Source of the DNA: Streptomyces candidus | Lineage (GTDB): Bacteria > Actinomycetota > Actinomycetes > Streptomycetales > Streptomycetaceae | Assembly: GCF_014207445.1 (NCBI RefSeq) | Contig: NZ_JACHEM010000002.1 | Coordinates: forward strand, 124,001-188,000 | DNA: 64,000 bases | Reading direction: 5' to 3' | In this document: positions 52,381 to 60,386 of the stretch, piece by piece | Layout of the letters: each line of letters begins with the position of its first letter | Position numbering within the stretch: the first letter of the stretch is position 1 | The notes under the pieces: generated by a model | Seen by the model: the letters and a program-made list of their open reading frames with translations, nothing else | What the model was told of the DNA's origin: nothing | Database searches by the model: none | Program-made: the position numbers and the translations under genes

Positions 52381-53133
52381 TCAGGCCGGCAGGTCCATCA
52401 GGAGCAGGGGGTCGGAGGTGGGTTGTGCGGACCCTGCTGCGGGTTCGAGGGTGAGGCCGATCGCGGTGGCGTCGGAGGGGTCGCCGTCGAGGAGAACTGT
52501 GCCGTCCGTGCGGATGAATCCGGCAGGGCGCATCGTGCCCTTGTGGTCCAGCCACAGTTGGTATGTCTTGCCCGGCGCAGGGTCGGGCAGGCCGGTGGCG
52601 GTAAAGACGGCCTTGTGCTGACGGTCGGACGTGACGACGCTGGTCAGGGCGCCGTTGGCGGTCCGCCCGTGCGCGGTGCGGGAGTCCGGAGCGGCCAGTA
52701 CTGCGCCGACGGCGTCGAGTTGCTGCCGGACCTGTAGGGCCCGCTGCTGCGAGTCCGCGTTCTGCTGGTGCTGCCAGGCGGCGAGGCCGCCCAACGACGC
52801 GGCCGCGGCCAAACAGGCGGCGAGCGCGAGGGACCCTGTCCTGCGTCGCGGGCTTCCGGTGAGGCTCGTCGCCGGCGTGGGGACAGGCACGCGTGGGGGC
52901 AGTTGACGCACGCCGTCGATTGCGCTGATCGTCCGCTGCTTCACGGGGGGCGGAGGGTCCTGGGCCACAGCGCGGGCAAGCCGCGCGGCGGTCGCCCCGA
53001 ACTCCGCCACTTCCGTCCGGCAGTCGTCACAGCGCCGGAGGTGGTCGCCGAAAGCGTCCCGCTCGGCAGGGTCAAGGGCGTTGAGGGCGTAGGCGGCCGC
53101 GAGGGCGTGGATGTCGGACTGGTGCTGTTTCAC
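52381..53133 (-). CDS. rskA: RskA-type anti-sigma factor
   Basis: A 250-aa membrane-anchored anti-sigma factor. The N-terminal zinc-binding-type helix pattern has H in DHLRRCDDCRTE (HxxxCxxC), after ALAAAYALNALDPAERDAFG. One membrane helix lies at about 100-118. The C-terminal extracytoplasmic RskA domain contains AVLAAPDSRTA, TYQLWLDHKGTMRPAGFI and LTLEPAAGS. It holds SigK inactive until released by a redox or proteolytic signal. The start is GTG at 53133, overlapping the sigK stop (GTGA). Confidence 0.92.
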   Translation of the reverse strand: MKQHQSDIHALAAAYALNALDPAERDAFGDHLRRCDDCRTEVAEFGATAARLARAVAQDPPPPVKQRTISAIDGVRQLPPRVPVPTPATSLTGSPRRRTGSLALAACLAAAASLGGLAAWQHQQNADSQQRALQVRQQLDAVGAVLAAPDSRTAHGRTANGALTSVVTSDRQHKAVFTATGLPDPAPGKTYQLWLDHKGTMRPAGFIRTDGTVLLDGDPSDATAIGLTLEPAAGSAQPTSDPLLLMDLPA

Positions 53134-53783
53134 AAGGACACCCCCATGCAGCCGCGGAGCCGGATCAGCCCGTCGCGCATGCGTGTCTTGACGGTGGGAA
53201 GCGGAGTGCGCAGGGACTCCACGACCTCACGGTAGGTCAGCCCTTGGTAGTAGGCCAGGGTCACCGCTTGACGCTGTAGTTCGGTCAGACCACGCAGACA
53301 GCGGCGGACCTGCTCACTTTCCCACCGGGTCTGTACCTGTTCGGCGACCTCGTCGTACCCGGGGGACCGCTCGCGAGCGGCTTGGGCACGTTCGCGGTCG
53401 GCCGAGGCCTGGGCGGAGCGGACGCGGTCCACGGCACGCCGGTGGGCGATCGTGGCGGCCCAGGTGATGACGCTGCCTGCTTCGGGCCGGTAGCGGGCGG
53501 CCTGCCGCCAAAGACCGATCATCACTTCCTGCGTGACCTCCTCCGACTGTGCCCGGTTGCGGACGATCCTGGTCGTGATCCCGAACACCAGGGGTGCGAG
53601 CGTGCCGTAGAGGGTGGAGAAAGCCTGCTTGTCGCCGCGGGCGACCTGCTGGATGACCTCGGTGAGATCACTGCGCCCGGACCGGTCACGAGGGCCGAAG
53701 GGGGGCGCCTGGTTCACCGGCCGCCCTTCGGCTGTGGCGACCGGACGAAGTGACCGGCGGCCGGCCGGTGGGTGCGTGTTCAT
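53130..53783 (-). CDS. sigK: SigK-type ECF RNA polymerase sigma factor
   Basis: A 217-aa sigma factor. Region 2 spans ~40-110 (DKQAFSTLYGTLAPLVFGIT; EEVTQEVMIGLWRQAARYRP; SVITWAATIAHRRAVDRVRS). Region 4 spans ~150-210 (RCLRGLTELQRQAVTLAYYQ, then the recognition helix TYREVVESLRTPLPTVKTRM). It is regulated by the coupled RskA. In mycobacteria SigK drives fasciclin-type secreted proteins (MPT70/MPT83); here a fasciclin lipoprotein gene and a molybdo-oxidoreductase gene lie nearby, so they are plausible targets. No good match to the mycobacterial SigK promoter was found. Confidence 0.92.
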   Translation of the reverse strand: MNTHPPAGRRSLRPVATAEGRPVNQAPPFGPRDRSGRSDLTEVIQQVARGDKQAFSTLYGTLAPLVFGITTRIVRNRAQSEEVTQEVMIGLWRQAARYRPEAGSVITWAATIAHRRAVDRVRSAQASADRERAQAARERSPGYDEVAEQVQTRWESEQVRRCLRGLTELQRQAVTLAYYQGLTYREVVESLRTPLPTVKTRMRDGLIRLRGCMGVSL

Positions 53784-53921
53784 CGCATATGCGTCCTTGG
53801 TCGTAGAAGGGACCGGCTGTCACACCGGCAGCCTGGCCATAGAGCGCGGGGGTCTTTGCACAGTCTTCGTAGCGGACGGATGTGCGGATGGGCGGGTGTT
53901 TTGTCAGCAGGGGAACAGTCG

Positions 53922-53941
53922 GTTCACCGGTGCGGGTGAAC
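53922..53941. promoter_or_regulatory. Inverted repeat in the sigK/chaplin divergent region
   Basis: GTTCACC-N6-GGTGAAC, perfect 7-bp arms. GTTCACCGG recurs at 54004-54012. It is a possible operator for the chaplin gene or for sigK. Confidence 0.45.
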
Positions 53942-53990
53942 GCGGTGGTCGCGGCCCAGCCAACGGTCGAAGGGCACCGAAGAAGCGGGT

Positions 53991-54017
53991 GAGAGCCGGG
54001 AGCGTTCACCGGCTCTC
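53991..54017. other. Hairpin 61 nt upstream of the chaplin start
   Basis: GAGAGCCGG (53991-53999) pairs with CCGGCTCTC (54009-54017) across a 9-nt loop containing GTTCA. It may be a 5' leader structure or part of the promoter. Confidence 0.45.
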
Positions 54018-54077
54018 GACCGGCCGCATGGGACATCCGTGCGGCGGGCACGAACCCTTTCCTTGGGAGGCATTGCA

Positions 54078-54317
54078 ATGGTTGGTATCTGCAAGAGTCT
54101 GGCGGTCGCGGTGGCGGCCGGTGCCGTGGTGCTCGGCGGAGCGTCGCTGGCCGCGGCCGACTCCGGGGCGCAGGGCGTCGCCGCCTACTCGCCGGGTGTC
54201 GGCTCCGGCAACCTGATCCAGGTGCCGATCCACGTCCCGGTCAACGCGTGCGGGAACACGGTCAGCGTCATCGGCCTGCTCAACCCGGCCTTCGGCAACA
54301 CCTGCGGCAACGGCTGA
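54078..54317 (+). CDS. Short chaplin, amyloid-forming aerial-hyphae surface protein
   Basis: A 79-aa secreted hydrophobin-like protein. A signal peptide (VGICKSLAVAVAAGAVVLGG, cleaved near ASLAAA-DSG) is followed by one chaplin domain: SPGVGSGNLIQVPIHVPVNA, then CGNTVSVIGLLNPAFGNTCG with the two conserved cysteines that form a disulfide. No sorting signal, so it belongs to the short chaplins (ChpD-H type) that self-assemble at the air-water interface. ATG at 54078 with GGGAGG 8 nt before. The gene is monocistronic, with a hairpin after it. Confidence 0.93.
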   Translation: MVGICKSLAVAVAAGAVVLGGASLAAADSGAQGVAAYSPGVGSGNLIQVPIHVPVNACGNTVSVIGLLNPAFGNTCGNG

Positions 54318-54764
54318 TCTCAACAGGCCGTCAGGTTCCGGTCCAGCGCCGCGTCCGGGGTGGGGGCGCGGACCGGTGACCAGCCCGCGGTCGCGGCCGG
54401 GAGACGTATCCGGCGCCTCGTGCAGCGGAACCGCGACTACGGGCTGGTCGGCTGCGGGCGTTGCCGGCCCGGTCGCCCGCAGCTCCGCCTCCGCTCGCTC
54501 CGGGTGCGCACGCCGATGGTCTGGCCAGCACAGGGACCCGCGGTCAGGGGGCGTCACTGAGGCCGACGACACCAACCCCCGTCAGGACCGGCGCGGACCG
54601 GTGACCGGAAGAGGGACACCCACGCGATGGCTCCGCGTGCTCAGCACGGCCGGTGTTCCTTCGCCGCCCCAGGGTGTGGCGCCCCCGACGAAGCCGCTGC
54701 GCAGGCAGGGTCGGCGCGTGGGAACTGAACCTCTCTGAACCGGCGTCGCGAATTCGTCGGGCAG
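54318..54764. other. Intergenic region between the chaplin and molybdo-oxidoreductase genes
   Basis: 447 nt with no gene. It contains the chaplin terminator hairpin (54338-54376). The sequence nearer 54700-54764 is less GC-biased and probably includes the oxidoreductase promoter. Confidence 0.6.
54338..54376 (+). terminator. Hairpin downstream of the chaplin gene
   Basis: CCGGTCC and GCGCC (with one bulged A between them) pair with GGCGC and GGACCGG across a 14-nt loop: a 12-bp stem 20 nt after the stop. Confidence 0.6.
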
Positions 54765-56381
54765 ATGACCAATCCGCCGGGCGAGTGCCACCGAATGGCC
54801 TGTGTGAGCACCTTCCGCAACACCCTCACCCGGTCCTCTCTCGGGGCACTGGCCGGCCTGCTGGCCGGGTTCACCGCGCTGGCCGTGGCCGAGCTGACCG
54901 CATCCCTCGTACGCCCCGAGGCGGGGCCCGTGACGGTGGTGGGCGGCGCGGTCATCGACCGGACTCCCGCGCCGGTCAAGGACTTCGCGATCCGGACGTT
55001 CGGCGAGAACGACAAGATCGTCCTGCAACTCGGCATCCTGGTCCTCCTCGGCCTGTTCGCGATCGCCCTGGGCATCCTGGCGCTGCGGCACCGGCGGGTG
55101 GGGGCGGCCGGAGTTCTGCTCTTCGGGATCGTCGGCTCGGCCGCCGCCCTCAGCAGGCCGGACACCGCGGGCGTCGGAGACGCCCTGCCGTCCATGGCCG
55201 GCGCGGTGGCGGGGGCGGTCGTGCTGTACCTCCTGGCGGGCAAAGCCGCTCCCGCGGGCTCCTCGCCCCGTGACGAGGGCGCCGGGGGCGGATGGAGCCG
55301 GCGGGGGTTCCTGACCACCGCGGCCGTGACCGCTGCCGCCGCCACCGGAGCGGGGGTACTGGGCCGGGTGCTGTCCCAGCAGCGTGGGCAGGGAGCGGTC
55401 ACCTCCCGCAACGATCTCGTCCTGCCCCCGCCTGCGTCTCCGGCCCCTCCGGTACCGGCCGGAGCACAGCTCAAGGTCCCCGGGATCAGTGCCTTCACCA
55501 CCCCGAACCGGAACTTCTACCGCGTCGACACCGCCCTCGTCGTGCCGAAGGTCGACGCGGACACGTGGCGGCTGAAGATCCATGGCAAGGGCGTCACGCG
55601 TTCCCGCACGTACACGCTCGACGACCTCCTCGCCCGACCGGCGATCGAACGGGACATCACGCTCACCTGCGTCTCGAACGAGGTCGGGGGGCCGTACGTC
55701 GGCAACGCCCGCTGGCTCGGTGTACGCCTGTCCGACCTGCTCGCGGAATGCGGCGTGCAGCCTCCCTCGCGGGGCGGCAAGGCCGATCAGCTGGTGGCCC
55801 GTTCGGTGGACGGCATGACGCTCGGCTCCCCGGTCGAGGACGTGATGGACGGGCGGGACGCGATGCTGGCCTTCGGCATGAACGGCGAGCCCCTGCCGTT
55901 CGACCACGGCTTCCCCGTCCGCATGCTCGTCCCCGGCCTCTACGGGTACGTCTCCGCCTGCAAGTGGATCGAGGACATCGAGCTCACCACCTTCGACACC
56001 TACGACCCCTACTGGGTGAAGCGGAAGTGGGCGCGCAAGGCCCCGATCAAGACCCAGGCGCGCATCGACACCCCCAAGCCCTTCGCCCGGCCCGCAGCCG
56101 GCAGCGTGACCGTCGCAGGCGTCGCCTGGGCCCAGCACCGCGGCATCACCCGTGTCCAGGTGCGAGTCGACGACGGCCCCTGGCAGGACGCCGACCTCGC
56201 CGTCCAGGACACCGTCGACACCTGGCGCCAGTGGTCCTACCGCTGGCAGGCCGCCCCCGGCGGGCACACCCTCACCGTCCGCGCCACCGACAGCACCGGC
56301 CAGGTCCAGACCGAACAGCGGGCGCGGACCGTTCCCGACGGGGCGAGCGGCTGGCACAGCGTCTTCGTCACCGTCACCTAG
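54765..56381 (+). CDS. Membrane-anchored molybdopterin-dependent oxidoreductase (sulfite-oxidase family)
   Basis: 538 aa. The first ~155 residues hold about four helices (GALAGLLAGFTALAVAEL; IVLQLGILVLLGLFAIALGI; AVAGAVVLYLLAG). An internal twin-Arg-like segment, SRRGFLTTAAVTAAAAT, is followed by the sulfite-oxidase Mo-cofactor domain (~235-430) with the Mo-ligating Cys302 in DITLTCVSNEVGG and SVDGMTLGSPVEDVMDGRDA. A C-terminal Mo-co dimerisation/Ig-like domain follows (GVAWAQHRGITRVQVRVDDG). The active domain should face outside. Likely roles are sulfite or methionine-sulfoxide-type chemistry, not provable here. ATG at 54795 (MACVSTF) is an alternative start. Confidence 0.88.
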   Translation: MTNPPGECHRMACVSTFRNTLTRSSLGALAGLLAGFTALAVAELTASLVRPEAGPVTVVGGAVIDRTPAPVKDFAIRTFGENDKIVLQLGILVLLGLFAIALGILALRHRRVGAAGVLLFGIVGSAAALSRPDTAGVGDALPSMAGAVAGAVVLYLLAGKAAPAGSSPRDEGAGGGWSRRGFLTTAAVTAAAATGAGVLGRVLSQQRGQGAVTSRNDLVLPPPASPAPPVPAGAQLKVPGISAFTTPNRNFYRVDTALVVPKVDADTWRLKIHGKGVTRSRTYTLDDLLARPAIERDITLTCVSNEVGGPYVGNARWLGVRLSDLLAECGVQPPSRGGKADQLVARSVDGMTLGSPVEDVMDGRDAMLAFGMNGEPLPFDHGFPVRMLVPGLYGYVSACKWIEDIELTTFDTYDPYWVKRKWARKAPIKTQARIDTPKPFARPAAGSVTVAGVAWAQHRGITRVQVRVDDGPWQDADLAVQDTVDTWRQWSYRWQAAPGGHTLTVRATDSTGQVQTEQRARTVPDGASGWHSVFVTVT

Positions 56382-56406
56382 ACCACCTGGACCACCTAGA
56401 CCACCG
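56380..56406 (+). repeat. Three tandem 9-nt units at the oxidoreductase stop
   Basis: TAGACCACC, TGGACCACC, TAGACCACC follow one another, starting at the stop codon, and are followed by the palindrome GGGCCCCCGGGCCC. This may be simple replication slippage. Confidence 0.6.
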
Positions 56407-56478
56407 GGCCCCCGGGCCCGTAAAGACCCCATCGCCATCCCGATACAGAGCAATCAACTCTTCATAGGAGCAACAGAG

Positions 56479-57129
56479 ATGAACTCCCTGCGCATGCGCC
56501 GCGGCGCGATCGCCGTCGCCGCCGCCGTCGTCCTCCCCCTCTCGCTCGTGGCCTGCTCGGACTCCGGTGGCAGCACCGACGCCGCCGCGCCCAGCACGGC
56601 CCCCGCCGATCCGGCCACGGCGAGCGAGGCCCCCACCGAGGACGCGAAGCCGATGGACGGACCCTTCGGCCCGGCGTGTTCCGGCGTGCCCCAGGACGGC
56701 GCGGGTTCGTTCGACGGCATGGCCAAGGACCCGGTCGCCACCGCGGCCTCGAACAACCCGGCCCTGTCCACCCTGGTCACCGCGGTGAAGAAGGCCGGTC
56801 TGGTCGACACCCTCAACAACGCCGAGAACATCACGGTGTTCGCGCCGACCAACGACGCCTTCGCCAAGATTCCGAAGGCCGACCTGGACAAGGTCCTTGC
56901 CGACAAGGCCACGCTCACCAAGATCCTCACGTACCACGTCGTGGGCCAGAAGCTGGCCCCGAAGCAGTTGGAGAGCGGCTCCTTCGAGACCCTTCAGAAG
57001 GGCATGATCACCACCGTCGGCTCGGCCGAGGCCTACACCGTCAACGACACCTCCAAGGTCGTCTGCGGCAACGTCAAGACCGCCAACGCCAACGTCTACA
57101 TCGTCGACACCGTCCTGATGCCCAAGTAG
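56479..57129 (+). CDS. Fasciclin (FAS1)-domain lipoprotein
   Basis: A 216-aa surface lipoprotein. The signal peptide ends with lipobox LVAC (Cys26). A Ser/Ala/Pro/Thr-rich spacer runs to about residue 65. One FAS1 domain follows, with both hallmark segments: NITVFAPTNDAFAKIP (H1) and LTYHVVGQKL plus a C-terminal ANVYIVDTVLMPK (H2). Related to mycobacterial MPT83/MPT70, known SigK targets. Binding partner and function are unknown. ATG at 56479 behind GGAG. It is followed by a terminator and is probably in one unit with the oxidoreductase gene 97 nt upstream. Confidence 0.92.
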   Translation: MNSLRMRRGAIAVAAAVVLPLSLVACSDSGGSTDAAAPSTAPADPATASEAPTEDAKPMDGPFGPACSGVPQDGAGSFDGMAKDPVATAASNNPALSTLVTAVKKAGLVDTLNNAENITVFAPTNDAFAKIPKADLDKVLADKATLTKILTYHVVGQKLAPKQLESGSFETLQKGMITTVGSAEAYTVNDTSKVVCGNVKTANANVYIVDTVLMPK

Positions 57130-57167
57130 CCGACGAGGCGCAGCGGCGCCCTCCGGAGCATGCAGCG

Positions 57168-57214
57168 GCCGGTGGTCGGGCACCCCTCACTGCGAGGGAT
57201 GCGCGACCACCGGC
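57168..57214. terminator. Terminator hairpin between the fasciclin and DUF4394 genes
   Basis: GCCGGTGGTCG (57168-57178) pairs with CGACCACCGGC (57204-57214), with inner CCCT/AGGG pairs, followed by TTTGCT. It serves the convergent pair. Confidence 0.82.
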
Positions 57215-57219
57215 TTTGC

Positions 57220-58095
57220 TCACTTCTGGTTGACGGGCAGGGCGAGGTCGGTGACCTGGTGCTTCTTGGGGAAGGCGCCCTTGTGGGTGGCCCTGCCGGA
57301 GAGGAGGTCGACGCCGTACAGCCGGTAGCCGTTGCCCCCGTCGACGGCGGCGAAGCCGTGGTTCATGCCGGTGGACGGCCAGGTGTAGATGTCGAAGCCG
57401 GCGTCCGGGCCCGCGTTCGGACCGAGGTTTCCGACGGGGGCGAGGGTGCCCGCGTTGGCCGGGGACTGCAGGGAGATCCGGTCGGTCATGGTGTCGAGGT
57501 CGAACAGGGTCGTCGCTGTCGCGGAGTTCAGGTCGTTGTTGGTGTAGGCGGCGCCGGTCACCCCTCGCGCGGTGGACGGCGGGGTGGACGGATTGGTGAG
57601 CGTGCCGTCCACGGTCGTCGACAGGGGCGCGGAGGCGTCGTCGATGTTGTGCCGGAGGTTCTGCCCGGTACTGGAGATGACCCGGAGCCGGTTCGCGGCA
57701 GGGTTGAAGTCGACGCCGAAGGCGGTGCCGGTCAGCCGGACGCTCAGCTGGGACACCTTGTCGGCGCGTGCGTTCGTCGTGTTGAGCGTGTAGATGCCCC
57801 CCTTGTCGCCGACGCCGTACAGCTTCTCGTCCTGCACACGGAAGTCGATTCCGACGAGCCCGGTGTCGCCGATGAGGCCCGTCACCTTGCCCAGCGGCCA
57901 GGCCTTCGACGGCTTGTGCACGTCGAATTCGACCAGGCGTTGGCCGGCGGTCAGGCCGATCGCGGTCAGCCCCTTGTGGTCCGTGGCAGACACGGTCGGC
58001 GGCGCGGTACGGTCTGCGGCGATCGCGGGCACGGCGCACAGGGCGGCGAGTACGACAGCGGTGGCGGCAGCAGCGGTGCGGTGTCGCAAGTGCAC
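57220..58095 (-). CDS. Secreted DUF4394 protein
   Basis: About 291 aa with a Sec signal peptide (RTAAAATAVVLAALCAVPAI, cut after AIA). The mature protein is a single DUF4394 domain built of beta-strand repeats: GLTAIGLTAGQRLVEFDVHK; LVGIDFRVQDEKLYGVGDKG; GTAFGVDFNPAANRLRVISS; NNDLNSATATTLFDLD. This pattern suggests a beta-propeller-like secreted protein of unknown function, common in surface clusters with fasciclin and CHRD proteins. GTG at 58095 gives a normal signal peptide; an ATG at 58134 without a ribosome site is the alternative. Confidence 0.83.
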   Translation of the reverse strand: MHLRHRTAAAATAVVLAALCAVPAIAADRTAPPTVSATDHKGLTAIGLTAGQRLVEFDVHKPSKAWPLGKVTGLIGDTGLVGIDFRVQDEKLYGVGDKGGIYTLNTTNARADKVSQLSVRLTGTAFGVDFNPAANRLRVISSTGQNLRHNIDDASAPLSTTVDGTLTNPSTPPSTARGVTGAAYTNNDLNSATATTLFDLDTMTDRISLQSPANAGTLAPVGNLGPNAGPDAGFDIYTWPSTGMNHGFAAVDGGNGYRLYGVDLLSGRATHKGAFPKKHQVTDLALPVNQK

Positions 58096-58177
58096 TCCCA
58101 GAGGTGAGGCCCCGGCCCGGTCGGCCGAGGGCACATGGTGTATTCGCCACCGCAGGCGCTTTGGACGGGTCGAGAAG

Positions 58178-58807
58178 TCAGAGATGGCCAGTGACGACCA
58201 GGTTGGCGCGGTACCGCTGCTGGGAGTCGTCCCAGTCGGCGCAGGTGATCAGGGTCAACTGGGGTTGTGACGTGGGGGCGTAGACGCTCCGGGAGGGGAA
58301 GTCCCCTTTGGGGTGGACGGCCATGCGGGTCACTGTGAAGCCGACTCTGGTCCCGTCCTGGCGCGTCAGACTGATGCGATCGCCCTTGCGCAGGGCGCCC
58401 AGGCGGTAGAAGGCGGCGGGGCCGTTGGCCGAGTCGAGGTGCCCGACCACGAGCGTGTTGCCGTATTCCCCCGGTGTCGGGGAGCCGTTGTACCACCCGG
58501 CCCGGTCCGCGTCCTTCGGCATGGCGATGGCGCCGTCCGCGGTCGTGCCGACGGGCACGATCTTCGCGCTCAGGCCGACCTCGGGGATGTCGATGTGTTC
58601 GGGGCGGGATGCGGGCAGGGGTTGCGCACTTCCCTGCGGAGGCTCGCGGGAGGGATCGGACCGCCCTGCGAGGACGGACTCGGGCGGAGCGGGGGGTGCC
58701 GAGGGAGAGAGCGCGACCTCGGCCAGTAGGGCGAGCGCGGTCGTGGTGAAGGCGATGGCCGTCGCAGTGTGAACACTGCGACGGCCACGGGGGCGAAAGC
58801 CATTCAT
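58178..58807 (-). CDS. Class F sortase
   Basis: A 209-aa transpeptidase with an N-terminal membrane anchor (about 12-32) and a Pro-rich linker. The sortase beta-barrel begins near residue 70 (HIDIPEVGLSAKIVPVG). Catalytic residues are His123 (LVVGHLDS), Cys189 (TLITCADWD) and Arg198 or Arg200 (QQRYRANLV). Class F enzymes are widespread in Actinobacteria and their natural substrates are poorly defined. ATG at 58807 lies 5 nt after the CHRD-like gene's stop, so that surface protein is the probable partner, although it lacks an LPxTG motif. Confidence 0.9.
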   Translation of the reverse strand: MNGFRPRGRRSVHTATAIAFTTTALALLAEVALSPSAPPAPPESVLAGRSDPSREPPQGSAQPLPASRPEHIDIPEVGLSAKIVPVGTTADGAIAMPKDADRAGWYNGSPTPGEYGNTLVVGHLDSANGPAAFYRLGALRKGDRISLTRQDGTRVGFTVTRMAVHPKGDFPSRSVYAPTSQPQLTLITCADWDDSQQRYRANLVVTGHL

Positions 58808-58812
58808 ACGGG

Positions 58813-59577
58813 TCAGTTCTGGCGGATGCCGCGGCGACGCAGGTACATCACACCGCCGGCCGCGACCAGCAGACCGCCGGCGGCGGTGAGTGCCATGGTG
58901 TCACCGTCCTGGGTGCCGCCCATGCCTCCGGCGACCGCTCCGGCCGGCGCCGTCTTCAGCGGTCCGCACAGGGCCGGGTTGGTGGCCTCCGAGGGCAGCG
59001 TGGCGTCGAGGTCGCTGGGACCGAGGTTGTTGTCGTACTTGCCGTTGCCGTTGTAGTCGATGCCGTGGACGACGACGACGGCGTTGTCGGAGCGCAGACT
59101 CGTCGCGGTCTCCTCGTCGACCGTGAGGGTGCGGTGGTAGGTGTAGGAGGCGCCCTTGGGGAAGCGGTCGACCGCGAGGGCGGCGTGGGAGGCGCTGGTG
59201 TCGCCGGTGGTGGTGAGGGAGGCGCCGATCTTGCCGTAGAACGGCAGTCCGTCGGTCGTGTTCATGCTCAGCGAGCCATTGTGCTTCTTGGCCGCCGACG
59301 CGGGCGGGCACTGGCCCTTGGCGCCGATGTGGAAGTGCTGGGCGTGCGGCGCGTCGGCGAGCAGGCCCTGCGTCTTGATGGTGATGGTGGCCTCGTGCCC
59401 CTGCAGATGGACCGTGGCCGTGCCTGAGCCGGTCACCTTGTTGGTGGGGACGGGGGAGAGGGTCGCGTGGAGGCTGTTGCCCCCTGTCTCGTCGGCGGCG
59501 AGAGCCGCCGGGGCGAGGGCTGTGCCGCCGGCTATGACGGTGAGGACGGCGATCGCGGCGGGGGTGGCCTTCTGCAC
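58813..59577 (-). CDS. CHRD-like secreted protein with C-terminal membrane anchor
   Basis: 254 aa. The signal peptide (QKATPAAIAVLTVIAGGTAL, cut after ALA) is followed by a CHRD-like beta domain (SLHATLSPVPTNKVTGSGTA; ATITIKTQGLLADAPHAQHF; HRTLTVDEETATSL; VVVVHGIDYNGNGKYDN). A Gly-rich spacer, a hydrophobic helix (ALTAAGGLLVAAGGVMYL) and basic RRRGIRQN end it. This is a cell-wall-sorting-like tail without a canonical LPxTG. GTG at 59577 with GAGGAGT 6 nt before. Its leader carries the hairpin at 59600-59640. It is co-transcribed with the class F sortase. Confidence 0.83.
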   Translation of the reverse strand: MQKATPAAIAVLTVIAGGTALAPAALAADETGGNSLHATLSPVPTNKVTGSGTATVHLQGHEATITIKTQGLLADAPHAQHFHIGAKGQCPPASAAKKHNGSLSMNTTDGLPFYGKIGASLTTTGDTSASHAALAVDRFPKGASYTYHRTLTVDEETATSLRSDNAVVVVHGIDYNGNGKYDNNLGPSDLDATLPSEATNPALCGPLKTAPAGAVAGGMGGTQDGDTMALTAAGGLLVAAGGVMYLRRRGIRQN

Positions 59578-59599
59578 GGGTACTCCTCGAATGGGAACC

Positions 59600-59640
59600 G
59601 ATGACAACTCTGTGTCGCTGTAGGAGCGCACAGAGTCATC
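59600..59640 (-). promoter_or_regulatory. Interrupted hairpin in the leader of the CHRD/sortase operon
   Basis: Reading the + strand: GATGAC, bulge AAC, TCTGTG, bulge T, CGCT, loop GTAGG, AGCG, CACAGA, GTCATC. That is 16 paired positions with two bulges, 23-63 nt upstream of the GTG start: a 5'-leader structure or operator. Confidence 0.55.
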
Positions 59641-59804
59641 TTTGGTCGCTTTCGTCCGTTTCGCCATCCCAGTCGGAGCTCTCGGGTGGGACCATCCCCG
59701 AGGCAGAGGCCGCCACGGCGTCACCGCTGCGGGGCGTCCCCCGGCACGACCTGCCGTCGGCGAAACCTGCGGAGGGAGCGGGCCGTGCTTTCGTCCCCGC
59801 CCGG

Positions 59805-60386
59805 CTACTCGCCGCCGACACCCTGCTTCTCCAGTTCCCTGCGCAGCGCCCGCACGGCGTAGAAGGCGCGGCTCTTGACGGTGCCGGGCGGGATGCCGAG
59901 GTGCTCGGCCGCCTGGGCGACGCTGCACTCCAGGTAGTACATGAGACGGATGACGGTTCTCTGCTGCTCGGTCAGCTCCCGCAGGGCCCTCAGCAGCGCG
60001 TGGGCGGTGAGCGCGGATTCCGTGGTGTCCCAGGAAGCGTCCAGGTCCTCGACCGGCATGAGTTCCAGCGGTCTGATCTGCCGGGTCCTGTGGTGGTCGA
60101 TGACCAGGTTCCGGGCCACCGTGTACAGCCACGGCCGTATCTGTTCGCCGCGCGGGCGCAGGTACCGGGCGTTCTTCCAGGCGCGGGCTGCGGTCTCCTG
60201 GAGAATGTCCTCCGCCTTGTGCCAGTCGCCGTCCAGCAACCGTGTGGCGTACCGGAGGAGCAGAGGCCCGTACTGCTCGTAGATGTCCCGGATGAAGGCG
60301 TCGCCGTCGCTGTCCGGTGCGACGTGGCGGGCGTGCGCCCGGGTGGGAGCGAGGAGGGTGGTCCCCGCTGCGGTGATCGCGCTCAT
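59805..60386 (-). CDS. ECF-family RNA polymerase sigma factor
   Basis: A 193-aa sigma factor. Region 2 has FIRDIYEQYGPLLLRYATRL, HKAEDILQETAARAWKNARY and RPWLYTVARNLVIDHHR. Region 4 has LRELTEQQRTVIRLMYYLEC and VAQAAEHLGIPPGTVKSRAF. ATG at 60386 begins MSAITAAG; a longer frame upstream reads poorly. No anti-sigma gene is adjacent, unlike SigK. Downstream by 227 nt lies the CHRD-like/sortase operon on the same strand, a candidate target. Confidence 0.88.
   Translation of the reverse strand: MSAITAAGTTLLAPTRAHARHVAPDSDGDAFIRDIYEQYGPLLLRYATRLLDGDWHKAEDILQETAARAWKNARYLRPRGEQIRPWLYTVARNLVIDHHRTRQIRPLELMPVEDLDASWDTTESALTAHALLRALRELTEQQRTVIRLMYYLECSVAQAAEHLGIPPGTVKSRAFYAVRALRRELEKQGVGGE

Noticed and set aside
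53784..54077. A mycobacterial-type SigK promoter (CCATCC with CCGAATC) upstream of sigK
   Set aside because: A CCATCC occurs on the minus strand near 53886-53891, but the matching -10 is poor and the spacing is off, so it is not listed.
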